This document shows positions 36,939-49,057 of a stretch of DNA of 64,000 nt, piece by piece. The stretch comes from Eupeodes corollae (taxonomy: Eukaryota; Arthropoda; Insecta; Diptera; Syrphidae). Under the pieces are notes generated by a model. That model had not been told where the DNA came from. It searched no databases and saw only the letters and a program-made list of their open reading frames with translations. Within the stretch, counting starts at the first letter, position 1, and the number at the start of each line of letters is the position of its first letter. Where the stretch lies: the NCBI RefSeq assembly GCF_945859685.1, contig NC_079147.1, forward strand, positions 249,726,572 to 249,790,571, read 5' to 3'. The translations under genes and the position numbers were made by a program.

Positions 36939-38562
36939 ATTTTAAATGCTTACATGAGATATTATTTATTCTATGTCAAAAAATTAGGTACAGTTAGTAT
37001 TCAAAGTCTTCTTTTTCAAGATTACTGGTAAACAAAGTACATTTTTTTTCTACCTTACAATCCAAGCAATTATTTAATTGCTAAAAGCTTTTGGAATATA
37101 GGTGCCAGAAAATAACATACCAAGGCATTTTTTTTAACAACAACAACATAGCTTGAGACAAAAAAAAGCCTTATGTTTTTGACTTGCAAGGCAGTTATCA
37201 TAGATTTGCAAAGTCATCACGAATTTAGTTGAAAAAAATACACCATAAATTTAAAAAAAACTCAAAAGTCTTTCATACCTTTAAACCCTCAAAAACCTGA
37301 CGTGGTCACACTTAACTTCGGAGAAGTATAAATTGATTTCCAGTAACAATTTGAGGGTATAATTCGGTGTTTTATTACCCAGAGAAAAGGATTCAAAATG
37401 AATCATAGGTGAATTATTTTCGGGTAGTTTCATCGTTTTTAATTCTTTATTATACAAAAAATGGTTCACAAATTTCATTTCTTAAGAATAAGAGCATGGC
37501 TTTTCTGCCGTCTGCCTGATGTGACATTTTATTATAATTTTTTAATATGAAGTGAGCGAATAAAAATTGAAGTTGCTAATAATTACATAATTTCTGAATT
37601 AAAATGTTTTGCTGGGCAAACAAGAATTCTGTTTTGGGAGCGGGTCTAAAAACGTTTTTTTCCAGAATTATGTACAAACACTGTATTATACTGTTTTGTT
37701 CTTTCAGTATTTCAAAAACCCTGTAAACATAGGATGCTGCATAACAAAATGCTGCATGAACAAAACACTGTATGTCTTAATACTGTATCTCCTAATCACA
37801 ATATACTGTATAATGTACTGGGTCGAAAACTTGGATTATTTGTAGAACCGAAGACAAATTCTATCTATCGGATTTACATAAACAGATCTTGTTGTCCAGA
37901 CAAAAGATAAATTGACTAAAAAATAGTGTAAAAAATGTAATTGTTTCCAATTTTCTCAAAAACCAATATATATTTTTAGATTTGACTTTTTAGTGGTTAA
38001 TCAAAAATTGAAAACAAATTGTTTTGTTTAAGTCATTTGTCTGTCATTTTTAACTTTAAGGCTTTAAATCATTTTGTAAAAAGTAACTTCAAGAATAGAT
38101 TTCTGGCTTTGAATCAAGTTATATCACAGTTGCCGTTGCTTTCCAACCTGTGATTTTGTATGTCAAATCACTTTACTGCCTAAAAGTGGGGATACTATAC
38201 TATTTTATTTATTTATATTTATATTATTGGATATACTATTTTGTCTTCTTTTGACCCAATTTTCTCATTCCAAAGTTATCGTATAGCTTCTAGCAAATTG
38301 TCTATTTTTGTTATGTTAGTATTAATTCGTAGACTATTTTAAGCTAGTTTTTGAACGACTACAGATATGGTCATTAAAATAGATACAAAGACAGTTGCTT
38401 AAATTAAAACCAAATTAAAATAACAACATGCATTAGAAGTAGTTTTAACCTTTAACAAAAAAAAGTTACGACTCTCTTATTCAAAATAACATGGGTTTTA
38501 TTTTTGTTTTGCTTGTTGATTGTTTGAAGATGAACCGTTCCTTAGGTAAGACTATGTTTTTG
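36939..38562. other. unassigned A+T-rich intergenic DNA
   Basis: Non-coding. GGTCATTAAAATAGATACA near 38367-38386 matches the terminal repeat of the Tc1-like element that follows and may be a lone terminus. Nothing else recognised. Confidence 0.4.
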
Positions 38563-39715
38563 GTGGACATTAAAATAGAAACACATTGCAACTCAGACCT
38601 TAATATTTAACTAGTATGAAAAATATTAATTTTTAATATTTTTTTTTAACTTTTATAAAACAATAAGTTTACTTTAGGATTTAAATTTAAATTATTTTAA
38701 TAATATTACAATTAATTCTAAGGAAAACATGGGTCGTAGTTAGCATTGTTCCCTAGAAGAGAAAACTATCATTTTAGTTTTCCGAAGTGAGGGAAAATCT
38801 TTAAGAGATATAGCCAGAGCAGATCCTTCAAATTGATTTCAAAAGCAATTTGACTGCTGAGAGCCAAAATACAGCTGGGAAAACCAAGCAAAACAACCCC
38901 AAGAGAAGACTGAAAGATCATTTGCGTCTTGAAAAAAAGATCCTTACAAGTCTTCAAGGGAAATAAAAACTACAGCTTCTAATAACTTAAAGAACTGTTT
39001 GTAGAAGACTTGTTGAAGCTAACTTGCTCAGAAGGATCACAATGGTTTTCTAAGGAAAACAAATATAACAACGTGGTTTAAATTCGCCCACGATCATTTT
39101 CATTGTAGTGGGCCAAAAGGAGGCAAAAGCTGGAGGAATGGTTTGTGGATAAACGAAGAAAAGATAGATTTGTTCGAAAGTGATGGCAGACAAACCCTTA
39201 GAAGGCTTACTTTGAAAGAACTAAATCCCAAATACATCCAGAAAACGGTCAAGAATCGTGGCGGTAGTATCATACTTAAGGGATGATTTTCTTGGTATAG
39301 CGTTGGACCAATACATTTGATTGAGGGTAAAATGGGTCAAATATGAAGGTGAATATTATGAAGGATACGATGCTGCCATATGCGGATGAAAATTCCTCTC
39401 AAATATGTTCTACAGCAGGACAAATCTGCTCAAAAGTATTTTAAAGACCAAAAATTTTGAGGGAGATTTAAAATGCACGGTTAGGAAACATTTAGCAAAA
39501 AATAAAGCCGAACTTTAGAGGATGGTTCAACGGGAGTTATACAATATTACAGTTGACAGATGCCGACGATTATTTTACTCAATGTCCAACAGATTTCACA
39601 TTGTAAGTAAAGCTAAGGGACAGGCTATCAGATATTAAAATAATTTTGAGATCCAGAATAGCTTTGCATTTAATTTAGTTTTTTTTTTAATCTGTGTATC
39701 TATTTTAATGTCCAC
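38563..39715 (+). mobile_element. Tc1-like transposon remnant with terminal inverted repeats
   Basis: Ends are 23-base inverted repeats, 38563-38585 (GTGGACATTAAAATAGAAAC...) and 39693-39715, with one mismatch. Inside, the plus strand encodes an N-terminal helix-turn-helix piece (CSLEEKTIILVFRSEGKSLR) and a DDE-domain piece. The WINEEKIDLFESDG block has Asn where the first catalytic Asp is expected. A QQD block follows. Stops interrupt the frame throughout, so it is inactive. Confidence 0.8.
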
Positions 39716-39839
39716 GAAATTTGTTCCATTTCTTACAATTTCAAATATTTTAAGTTATAGTTTTACCATAAACAATTCGTAGTTTTAATTTGAAAGAAAA
39801 AAAAAGGAAATGAAGGCCAAACTTTTTTACTCGATCTTG

Positions 39840-40412
39840 GAGGCTAATTCACTCGTAGCTAACTATGCGGTTACCAAACGTTTCCTTAAATAAATTTATT
39901 ATGGCATGAGCTATTTGACCACAGTTCCTCCACATCATGTTTTTCAATAATGAACGAAAGTCAGTGATCATGGGCTTATAGCGGTCATAATTGACTGTAA
40001 CGAGCCACCATCGTTTTTAAATAAGTGCTAAGTTATTTAAGAGAGTCTTTTAAAAAATAGTAGAGTTTTGGGTAGCAAGATCCATTTAAAATGTTTAGGA
40101 ATGTTGGCCAATCTAATGTTACATTTCCGAGATATTTTTGTCGGTATCCTCAAAATATGGGGCACACACCAAGTAAGTGGTAAGTAATTTCTGTCGCATC
40201 CTGATTACATAGAGTGCATTGGCCAGCAGAGTCATTGCTACAAGCTTTAGCATTTCAGTTCAAAAGACCGCACCTTGCTTTGAAGATTAAGTTGATCATG
40301 TTACGAACATTATTATCTTCAAAGTAATTCAGCACTTCCGTATACAAAAGATTGCAATATTAGTCGTGAAACTGTGTTTAGTTGAATACGTAAATTAGAT
40401 GGCTCAATAGTT
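39840..40412 (-). mobile_element. LINE B remnant, copy 3
   Basis: The minus strand reads YTEVLNYFEDNNVRNMINLI and a C-x2-C..H..C block with CTLCN and YHLLGVCP, as in the two other LINE B copies. Stops are present. The low-coordinate limit is approximate. Confidence 0.6.
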
Positions 40413-40414
40413 CG

Positions 40415-40505
40415 TTTAGAACTGCGGTCTAATGACTTACAACTCTTAACCATTCCTGTCTACGAGTAATATTATCATGGTAGAGGCAGGGATTAAACTA
40501 AAATA
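40415..40505 (-). mobile_element. tRNA-derived SINE fragment, copy 3
   Basis: Read on the minus strand, a B-box-adjacent piece (TAATCCCTGCC) is joined almost directly to the tail block (ACAGGAATGGTTAAGAG), so the body is deleted. Confidence 0.6.
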
Positions 40506-42571
40506 ATTCTTGTTAAAATGCCAAACCAAACTCAAAATAAATCACTTGACAGCTAACGAAATGGCCCTCAGATATACCTCTAAATAAAACACCCTTTACT
40601 TACATAAAAGTTTTTCTACTTGAATACTAAATTTTCCCAAAATTCTTAAATTAAAAACTTTTTAAAATATGTACTACTACGAATTGTATAGCAAACTAAG
40701 CCACAATTAATGAAACGAGTATATTTCCTATTTTATAAAATTTGAGCTTTGTCAATCTGATAAAAAAAATCTTAAGAAGTTAAGTTTTATTTGATTGATT
40801 TTAAAATCTAACTTTTTAAATAATGTAAACAAGTTATAAGTTTGACTTTAAAGCCGATTTAACTTTTATCTTTATTATTATACAATAATTACTTCAAATC
40901 CTTAAACGTTGTAAATTCTAAAACGTGTATTGTTCCTTAAGTTTACAAAAAATAGTTGTCACCCAAAAAACACCATTTGAAAACATAAGAAAAATTATTT
41001 CTTTTTACCCAGCGTTAAAAAAGCATGAAACAATTATGTGTCATTTGCTTAGTTTATCTTCCCTAGCCATATTACCTTTCAACCCTTTCGAAAACGATTA
41101 TACCAAAAGTCAAAAAGGGGATGGCGAGGAATATCCTGCTTGCATATCAACCATTAAATTTTAGTAGTTGTTTTGTTTTAATAATTTTTGTTTGTCATAT
41201 TTTGTTAGCTTTTATTTGGTCTAGTTGGTATATATTTGAGTCCCAAGAAACAAAACCCAGATTCATAAGTTTCAGTTGATGTTGGTCAAAAAAACACAAC
41301 AGCATCAGATCTCCCAACTTCTATATTTTTAGCTATATTATGCATGATTTAAATTGGATCTTTAATTTAAATTCTTTCAACCCTCTACGAAAACTAAACT
41401 TGATAACAAAATACATTCAACATTATAGCAATTAAAATAATCACATCGCTGCTGCTGCTGCTGTAGAGTAGCATTTGTTTTTGCTTTTTCTTTCTTTCTT
41501 TTCACATAAAACTGTAGAATATGCAACTTAAACTATAAGCTTTTCATAACATTCTACTCCACTCGTATACTTACCATTAGATTTTAGAGCCATATTGCAT
41601 CTCCTCACATTGAATAGAAAGAAAATAAAAAACATTTCATATGCCAATATAATCTAGCTGCACTTCCATGGGGGACACCTGAAGCACGACAACATATTTA
41701 ATATTTTAAGTATTGTCAAGGATAACATCTTATTCAAGAGTGAAACCAAATTGCACCTTCTTCACTTTTACCATTGCCATATTATCCTGTGCTGTGGATT
41801 CCATTTGAATAGAAAAGATACATAAATTCTGAAGAAGAATGCAAAACAAGAATTCCAAGATATATCCTATATAGGATAGGTATAGAGGTACACCACTATG
41901 TATGGTATACTCGTACCTTACCTTCTACCTATCTACCATCGGATAAGCGACCAGGAATATGGATAGATAGAGATACCTCCATAATACAACATCAACATGC
42001 AAATATGTTGTCATGAGGGATGTCGGACTGTAATGTTGGTTTGGGGTGGGAAGAGACTTTAGGAGGGGAAGAGGAGGGTGGTTAGGGGCTTTTTATAGAA
42101 TATATCACCCAGTAATGAGGGTTGAAAGTTACTTGAAGTGGACACTTTAAATCCAACAGTGCTTTCAAAAGTCAGCCATAGTATGCTGGATTTAAAGGAG
42201 AAGATGGTGAATTTCCATTCACAATTTTTTCCCTCTTACAGCCTATAGAATCGTATAGAGTCTGTATTCAGGGAAGAATTTGTTTCAATTGAGTCCTCGA
42301 ACTAAAATGTTCACTGATTTCGTGTTGATCCTTCAGACATGCAGATAAGTCCTTAAATTCTGTTGGGATCCTGATGCTTGTTAAGAAAACAAATACGACC
42401 CTGGACTTTGTGCATCTAGAGAATGCGTTGATGGTTTTGAATTTTTATTTTCTTCACTAAAGAATGAGGAATATAGCTCTATCCAGAAGGAGCCCCTACC
42501 TGCCAAGTTTATCGTTATTCTTATTCAGCACTAAATGGAAGGCACAACGAACGAAGAAGTTATGTTGATAT

Positions 42572-42621
42572 GCTGTTGATGATGATGATGTTGTTGTTGA
42601 TGATGATGCTGATGATGATGT
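42572..42621. repeat. GAT/GTT trinucleotide microsatellite
   Basis: Alternating GATGATGAT and GTTGTTGTT blocks in intergenic DNA. Confidence 0.85.
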
Positions 42622-43365
42622 TATAGGATTTTGTTGGTTGGTTTAGTTCGGGTATTTTGTATGTATGTATATAAACGCCTGGACGGTTTTCTACATTCTT
42701 GGACCAACTTGATGTTTGCCAGTGCATAAATCTTCAATATGGACTGCAAAAAAAAAAGAATTGTAAGGAAAAGATGTCTATTATGTTGTTGTTTATGTTT
42801 TTTTTTACAAATTTTATGTTTTTCTCTCTCTTGAGGTTGTATAAGATGAAACTACATTCATATTGGACTCTTCGAGTTACGGTTGAGACTTATTGGCATT
42901 ATTTGAAAAGAGAAGTTTATTTTTTAAATTAAAAAAAAATATTTATAAAAATCATAAAATACTTATAGGGACCTATTTTATTGGCAATTGTAGTGGAATC
43001 AAGCGAAAGAATTGCCCACTTATTTGAATAGTTAGCAGTTTAATTTTATTTTCAAATGTTATTGTTAATTTTGTATGTAAAATCAGAAAGCTAGACATTT
43101 TATATTTTTCCTTATCATACGACGCATCTCCTTCCAATAACTTTTTGTAGACTAAGACACACCTTCATAGAAAAGATGTTTGTAGACTTTACGACGCTAA
43201 AAACACTAAAAATAATCCAACACTTATTAAGTTTTAAATTAACATTAACAACGTTTTATTTATTCTCTTAAAACAAATAAATAAATTTTAACTTAAAAAA
43301 CTAATAGGTATACATTGATTGAGTCTATAATTGCTTAACTAAAAATAAGTTAAAAATAAATGTTT

Positions 43366-43392
43366 TTCTTTTCTTTTCTTTTCTTTTCTTTT
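43366..43392. repeat. TTTTC pentanucleotide microsatellite
   Basis: About five consecutive TTTTC units in the probable 3' flank of the glycerol-kinase-like gene. Confidence 0.8.
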
Positions 43393-43758
43393 TCATAAGA
43401 TGCCATCAAAAAAATCCATTTTTTCATGCTATAAAAGTAGAGGGGTTTCAATTTAGATTTGTTTGTTTTGCTAAATTCAATAATTTTGTACTACATACTT
43501 CGTAATATAATATCATGTTTAATTTGATCAAAAAGTTAAGGTAAATAAAAAATATAATAAATGCTATTTATGTAATATTTTTTAAAAATTCCCACTACGT
43601 TTTTTGACTAGACTTTTACACTGGCACAACACTTTTTTTCCTTCAAAATTTGTACGAATCAATTATCGTTAGACCAGACCAGTACACCTCCCGTACATAT
43701 TTTGATATATACTATATTCATATCACCTTATTTCGATTTTGAAAACTCGGAAGAAGAT

Positions 43759-43967
43759 TTAAGTATTTTTTAAGAACTTAGCAAGGATGAGTAGAATGAA
43801 TGATGTAGTCAGAAAAATGCTTCCCGGAATAGAACGTCTTATTGGTAGATTTGGATCCCGTTCTCGTTGTCTGAATAATTCCATGTCTGTTTCGTATGTT
43901 TCAAAATTGTTCCAATTGAGACATTTCTTAACAGCATAATTCCACCGACAATATAGAAGTTCTCGAC
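43759..43967 (-). CDS. glycerol-kinase-like last exon with hydrophobic tail
   Basis: The acceptor is AAG before 43967. It completes an Arg codon carried over from the previous exon. It encodes YCRWNYAVKKCLNW, the family's C-terminal helix, then an Arg-rich stretch and a hydrophobic tail before TAA. Confidence 0.8.
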
Positions 43968-44914
43968 CTTAAACAGAAACAAAAATTAACAAAATTCAAA
44001 AAATTCATAGAAAAGTTAATGAGGTAATTTTGTAACATACGATTTGGTGCTGTTGTTGGAACAAAAACATCATAGGGAGGCGTAAACATGTTTCGCGCAT
44101 TATCCAAACAGATAATCTTCATTGTAATCCCAGCTGCAATCATTGTTCCTAGGCATGAGGATGAGGTAGTTTGTGGTCGCTCTAAAAATAAAATATAACA
44201 AAAAATAAAAACATTTCATTCAAATTTGTCTTTGTTTTATTTTTTTATTTTACCCAAGGCATTTCCAATAATATCGGCCATAAATTGCATAAAATGATTA
44301 TTCTCTGCAAATTCACCTCCAACAATTAATTTCGGCGATAGATGCCATGTTGGTGTATCTTTTCGGAATGATTCTAAAATTTCATGAACCTGAAAACCAG
44401 TTGATTCGTAAGCTGCTTGGGTAATATTCTCAGCAGTTGTATGACTATTTAATCCTAATATTATGCCTCTAGCATCATAACGCCAATATGGCGCATATAG
44501 ACCGTTGAATGCTGGCACAAATATAATCTCACTACGTTTGGCAGTTGTTCCGTTTTCATTTAGACTATTTAACATTGTCGACGACGATGATGATATCATT
44601 GAAGATTCCCCTAGAAAATTACTCAAAACCTCAGCAACATTTCCATTTTGATTGATTTCGGTATTTATTCGAAGTTGATCTTGTAGCCAGGTAACTGTAG
44701 AACCGGCATTGGAGACGGCTCCTTCTAGGGCATAGATGGTGTGTTCATTGGGACCTAGTTTAAATGCTACACTACTTAGGAGACCATTGTTAGAGTCGAT
44801 AATTTCTCGGCCTGTGTTGAGAAGTACAAAACAACTGTCGTCTATTGAGCAAACACATTGGCCCACTTTGGTGCACAGTTGCCCGAGAAGAGCTGCTGGT
44901 TGATCGCCCATACA
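43759..44914 (-). CDS. glycerol-kinase-like protein, last three exons
   Basis: Minus-strand exons 44254-44914, 44041-44181 and 43759-43967 join in frame, with GT/AG introns, to the C-terminal half of an FGGY-family glycerol kinase. They begin at C-MGDQPAALLGQ and end at TAA (43759-43761), about 336 residues. Visible landmarks: NTGREI, YALEGAVSNAG, FVPAFNGLYAPYW, DARGIILGL and LIVGGEF. A hydrophobic C-terminal segment (SIFLTTSFILLILAKF) may anchor it in a membrane, as in tail-anchored animal glycerol kinases. In active enzymes the ATP-phosphate motif reads TYGTGCF; here it is SIDDSCF (44828-44848), so activity is doubtful. Upstream exons (about 250 residues) were not found. It could be a divergent, possibly testis-biased paralogue; this is inference. 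Confidence 0.85.
44041..44181 (-). CDS. glycerol-kinase-like penultimate exon
   Basis: Acceptor TTTTTAG before 44181 and donor GTATGT at 44040. It reads ALERPQTTSSSCLGTMIAAG, matching the family's P..(T)T..G.A..AG segment. Confidence 0.82.
44254..44914 (-). CDS. glycerol-kinase-like exon: second FGGY domain
   Basis: Acceptor TTTTTTTTAG before 44914 and donor GTAAAA at 44253. Encodes 220 codons from C-MGDQ to NALG. A Ser/Asn-rich loop (SSMISSSSSTMLNSLNENG) is inserted before the FVPAFNG block. Confidence 0.85.
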
Positions 44915-45449
44915 CTAAAAAAAATTGTAAATATTAAAAGTGAGTTAAAAATTCAAGTGAAATATCTGGTTTAGTTTTTCAACCCGCAAGTGAATGTACG
45001 ATAATGGTTTAGAAATTACTACTAAAATGTATTTTTCAAGCTGCATGGTAAATTTGGATGTTTGTTGTACATACATATATGGTTTGACGGTAAGAAAAGT
45101 AAAAATGAATAAATATCTGTTCAGTAAGGGTTTTCAACTTATCAATCGTTAAACAACGCTTTCAAAATGTGAAAATTATCCTTGGAAAAAAAAATCAGAA
45201 GTCCTTTTAACAGTGTTTAGTAATGGGGTTAATTTTTGGTTAAAAATTTTCGTCAATAAGCAAAACTGATGTAAATGGTCGAAAAAATCGAGCAGTTTTT
45301 AACGCCCCATCACCGTTAGAACCATTAAACTTGGTCGGTTAATGGCTAGCTGTATTCAGACATACAGCTCGCTTTGCCAACAATTTATTTGAAAATCAAT
45401 ATATCCGGAAAATAAGTTTATCTTTAAACAATTTAAATACTATAGGTAA
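44915..45449. other. intron or flank upstream of the glycerol-kinase-like exons
   Basis: No glycerol kinase exon seen. The part after about 45300, with a small hairpin AGCTGTA/TACAGCT at 45349-45370, may belong to the 5' region of the LINE that follows. Confidence 0.4.
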
Positions 45450-46420
45450 TTGTCCGAATTTGTTGTTTTACAAGTTTTATACATTAAAATGTTGAGTGAA
45501 TTCAGGGTGGACTTTAGTAACATTCGTGGTTTAAGAAAGAATTCCTATGCCACATATGTCCACATTGCATCAAACAGGCCAGCTGTTTTGGCATTGAGTG
45601 AAACTCAAATAGGTGAAGATTCCGATCATTCGGAATTCAATCTAAATGGGTATAACTTAGTGCCATTATTTTTTCCTCATCATGGACTAGCCGTATATAT
45701 AAGAAATGATGTTGCGTACCAACTCCAGCCACAATATGGTTTGTGCTCTAACACAAACTTTAACTTCATGTGGTTAAAATTCACGGTAAATAAACACATC
45801 ATCCACACATGTTTTTTATATCGAAGTCCAAATCTGGACAGAAATTCAACTTTTAACGAATTTGATGCTCTGTCTGACTCCATTCAAAGAATTGTTGCCC
45901 ATTATCCTCACACTGAAATTGTCATTGCGGGCGATTTCAATGTACACAATTCTTCTTGGCTTCGTTATTCTGGTCAGTCAACACCGGAAGGAAGGTATGT
46001 TGAGATCTTTGCTGAGTTAAATCAATTAACCCAGCTTGTCGATGAGCCAACTCGAATCCCTGACGTTGCAGGTCAATCCGCCAACACCCTAGACTTGTTT
46101 CTTACCTCTGACCCTAATAAATACACAATTAGTGTATTACCGCCTCTAGGCACATCAGACCATTGTATCATATCTGCAAAATTCTCATGTCGAAAAAACC
46201 CAGTTAAAGAAAAAACTCCTATGAGAACCGTTTGGCAATATGAGAAAGCCAACTGGGACGGTCTCAATGAATTCTTCAGGAACTTTAACTGGTCACTATG
46301 CTTCCTCGATAGTGACGTGGATTCCAGCGCAGATATGGTTACAAATTTAATTCTTTGTGGAATGAGAAATTTTATCCCGAACAGGGTAAAATCTATCAAA
46401 CCCAAAGAGAACTCATGGTA
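45450..46420 (+). mobile_element. LINE A, 5' part with intact endonuclease domain
   Basis: An open frame from 45450 (Met of the family start at about 45489) encodes about 310 residues of the LINE A ORF2 N-terminus: ALSETQIGEDSD, AVYIRNDVAYQL, FLYRSPNLD, EIVIAGDFNVHNSSW and TLDLFLTSDPNKYTISV. Unlike the 12-15 kb copy, the GDFN region is intact. Similarity stops abruptly at about 46420 at a Helitron fragment, so RT and 3' end are missing. Confidence 0.88.
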
Positions 46421-47528
46421 ACAAATGTTGTTTTTTGAGATTTAGTTCGTTGACATCCACCTTTTTTTGCTACTAAAATTGCTCTTTCTCGAAGCCACTC
46501 GTGGTTTGTATATTGTCTGTGTACATCGGGAAATATCTGGTCAATGAGAGCATCTTGTGAATCAATAATCTTGCAGAAATCGATCGGTAATTTTATGCAT
46601 CTAGTTTCATCTGTAGTAACCTTTCCGTCACCTATATCTAACAGTTGCTTTGAGAATACTCCAGCTGATAGATCTTGAACTTTCAGTTGTACTTTTTCAA
46701 CATTACGCTACAGTGGCGATGATTTTAAGAACACGTTGATCTCATCAGCATACGTGAAACGCGGAATAACGGGTGTTTACTTGAAATCACCTGAAAAGAG
46801 TGCTACCAAATAGTCTGTCGTTATTTTTTATATCTTTCAATGTCCTGTTCAACACTTCAAGCGAATGTTTGTGTGGAATAGTGCATTCATCCCAGATGAT
46901 AATTTTACACTGTTTCAGCACTGTGACCATGGATGATTGTTTTTTTTTATATTACATACCGCGTCTTAGTTATTTTGAATATTTAGTGGCAGTTTAAATA
47001 CTGAATAAAGTTGCCCTTATTCCAAAAGATGCATGCGATACCATTATCTGATCTTATTTTAGCAAGAATAAGCGAAATAAGCAATGTTTTGCCAGTTCCA
47101 CTTGGTGCTTGCAAAATCCAAAAGAATCTACCGTGTCCTGCCGAAACTGCCAGGATGATGTGGTCAAAAATGGTTCTTTGTTCTTTATGCATTAGTGGAA
47201 CTTTGCGAACAACAATCGCTGCTATTTCTACGGTATTGTATTGTAGTTCACGATTCAATTCAGTATCTATTTCGATTTGGTGAATACATACCGAAATCAC
47301 TGAGTTGGCAACGATAATTCAAAGATCCTAAATACTATCGTACGATCGTTGCACCGTGTACGATGTTGATTCAATAAAACCATAGCACTTAGGAATCTAA
47401 AAAAATAGATAAAAATCTATTCTCAGACCTACCGAATGTATAATATGCAAAATTTCATTGAAATTGGTTAAGCCGTTTCGGAGGAGTAGGGCAACTAACA
47501 GTGTGACCGGACAATTTTATATATTAGA
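46421..47528 (-). mobile_element. Helitron fragment with PIF1-like helicase pieces
   Basis: The right edge, read on the minus strand, is the 5' terminus TCTAATATATAAAATTGTCC (47509-47528), typical of insect Helitrons. Downstream come the Walker A segment APSGTGKTLLISLILAKIRS, HSLEVLNRTLKDI..NDRLFG and LLDIGDGKV to WLRERAIL. Stops and frameshifts occur and no 3' CTAG end is present; the left edge meets the LINE. It is inactive. Confidence 0.8.
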
Positions 47529-48119
47529 TTTTTTTGGAAATATATTTGGAATAGAGTTTTTTGTGCATATGTTTACTTTCTTTTATTTTATTTTACTTTG
47601 AATTTATTTAACCATTTTTGACCCATTTTTTTTAAATACAAAAAAATTGGATCATTAATTTTAATAACAAAATATGAGTTCTATGATGTTGCTTTTCTGC
47701 AGCAATACAAAAATTTGTTCTTTATATCGAAAGCAGCGAAATCAAGAAAAAAAAAAGAGGCTGGGATGCGACGCACACTGATAACTTCCCATCCCGTCTG
47801 TCGATTTGTCTTGCTTAAGAGTTTGTCTTTATGTATTCAATTCTTACCAAATTTGCGTACTATTTTTTGTAGATTTTATTTTTTATGAAAAAACGGACTG
47901 TTGGATTTTTATATAAAAACTAGCAGACCCGACCACGCGTTGCTGTGGCTGAGTAATTAATTAAGGACTTAATAGACAAAATTGAATACTAATTTACATA
48001 ACATCTTTAATTTTATTTTATTAATAAATACTATGATTAACATAAATTAAATAAAATCACAGTTAAAGTTTACTGAAGTGCCAATTGATGAACAATATTT
48101 TTGGTCAGCCTGTCTTTTG

Positions 48120-49057
48120 TCAACACAAATAAACTCGATGGTCTCCTACAGGTGAACAGGCCACGTATAATTGCCCATGAGAGAAACATGGATTCTCTAA
48201 GTCTAAGCCACAAATAGACATTGTTTGTCCTTGAGCTTTGTCAATAGTCATCGCGAAAGCTAAACAGATAGGAAATTGCAGTCTTTTGAAAAGTATTGGA
48301 GAATCTGACGGTATCATTGAAATGCGTGGTAACAGAACGCAATGTTTGCAGAAAATCACCAGATAATAGTAGAATAGCTCGCCCAAAAAATCTGTCATTA
48401 CTGATTAAATCCTGCAAAGTTCTATTTAATGCTTCGAGTGAATGTTTATGAGCCATGGTACACTCCACTCATCCCAAATTATGATTGAACTCCTTTGTAA
48501 CACTGTAGCCATTCCACTCCTTTTCTTAATGTTACACAAAGCATTTGGATTTTTATGGAAATCTTATAGTGGTAACTTAAAAGCAGAATGTGTTGTTCGA
48601 CCACCATCTAACAAAGTAGCAGCTATGTCTGATGATGCAATTGCTAATGCAATTTTCTTTTGTGATCGTACTTTCGCAAGGATCAACGATATCAAAAATG
48701 TTTTACCGGTTCCACCTGGTGCATCCAAGAAAAAGAAACCACTTTGTTTAGCATCAACAGCCAAAATAATCCGATTGTATAAATGTTTTGTTCGTCAGTT
48801 AATAATGGTTCATTATTAGCAACAATTGTAGCTAAATCAAGATTATTAAATTGTTCTTCTCGCTGCAAATCGCTATTCACTAAGTCTATAGCTGGACGGT
48901 TAGGCGATGGCATACCATAATGACTAAGTGATGAATTTGAGATCATAGTACATAAGTTTTCAATTAATATCAATGCTTCATTATACATATCTGGTGAGAA
49001 ATCTAGATTTGAAAATTGGTTTGTTTGTTTAAGTCGGTAAAGTATATCTTCAGTCAT
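48120..49057 (-). pseudogene. Helitron PIF1-like helicase fragments
   Basis: Minus-strand pieces in three frames. The Walker A region (DAPGGTGKTFLISLILAKVRS, 48690-48764) is followed by TMAHKHSLEALNRTLQDL with RFFGRAILLLSGDF (48241-48468). The C-terminal motif (FPICLAFAMTIDKAQGQT, 48120-48290) comes last. The segment between GDF and LAFAMTIDK is shortened compared with PIF1-type helicases. Confidence 0.82.

Larger units (their letters stand above)
40506..43758. other. intergenic DNA and probable 3' flank of the glycerol-kinase-like gene
   Basis: Contains short microsatellites: CTG repeats near 41449-41463, GAT/GTT triplets at 42572-42621 and TTTTC repeats near 43366-43392. The last few hundred bases may be the 3' untranslated region of the minus-strand gene. 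No protein family recognised in the open frames here. Confidence 0.45.

Noticed and set aside
40925..41164. 79-codon open frame in intergenic DNA
   Set aside because: No similarity recognised and no supporting context.
46983..49057. Possible domesticated PIF1 helicase gene
   Set aside because: Frames are broken, Helitron ends flank both regions, and Rep-domain remnants lie next to the helicase. These are transposon relics.
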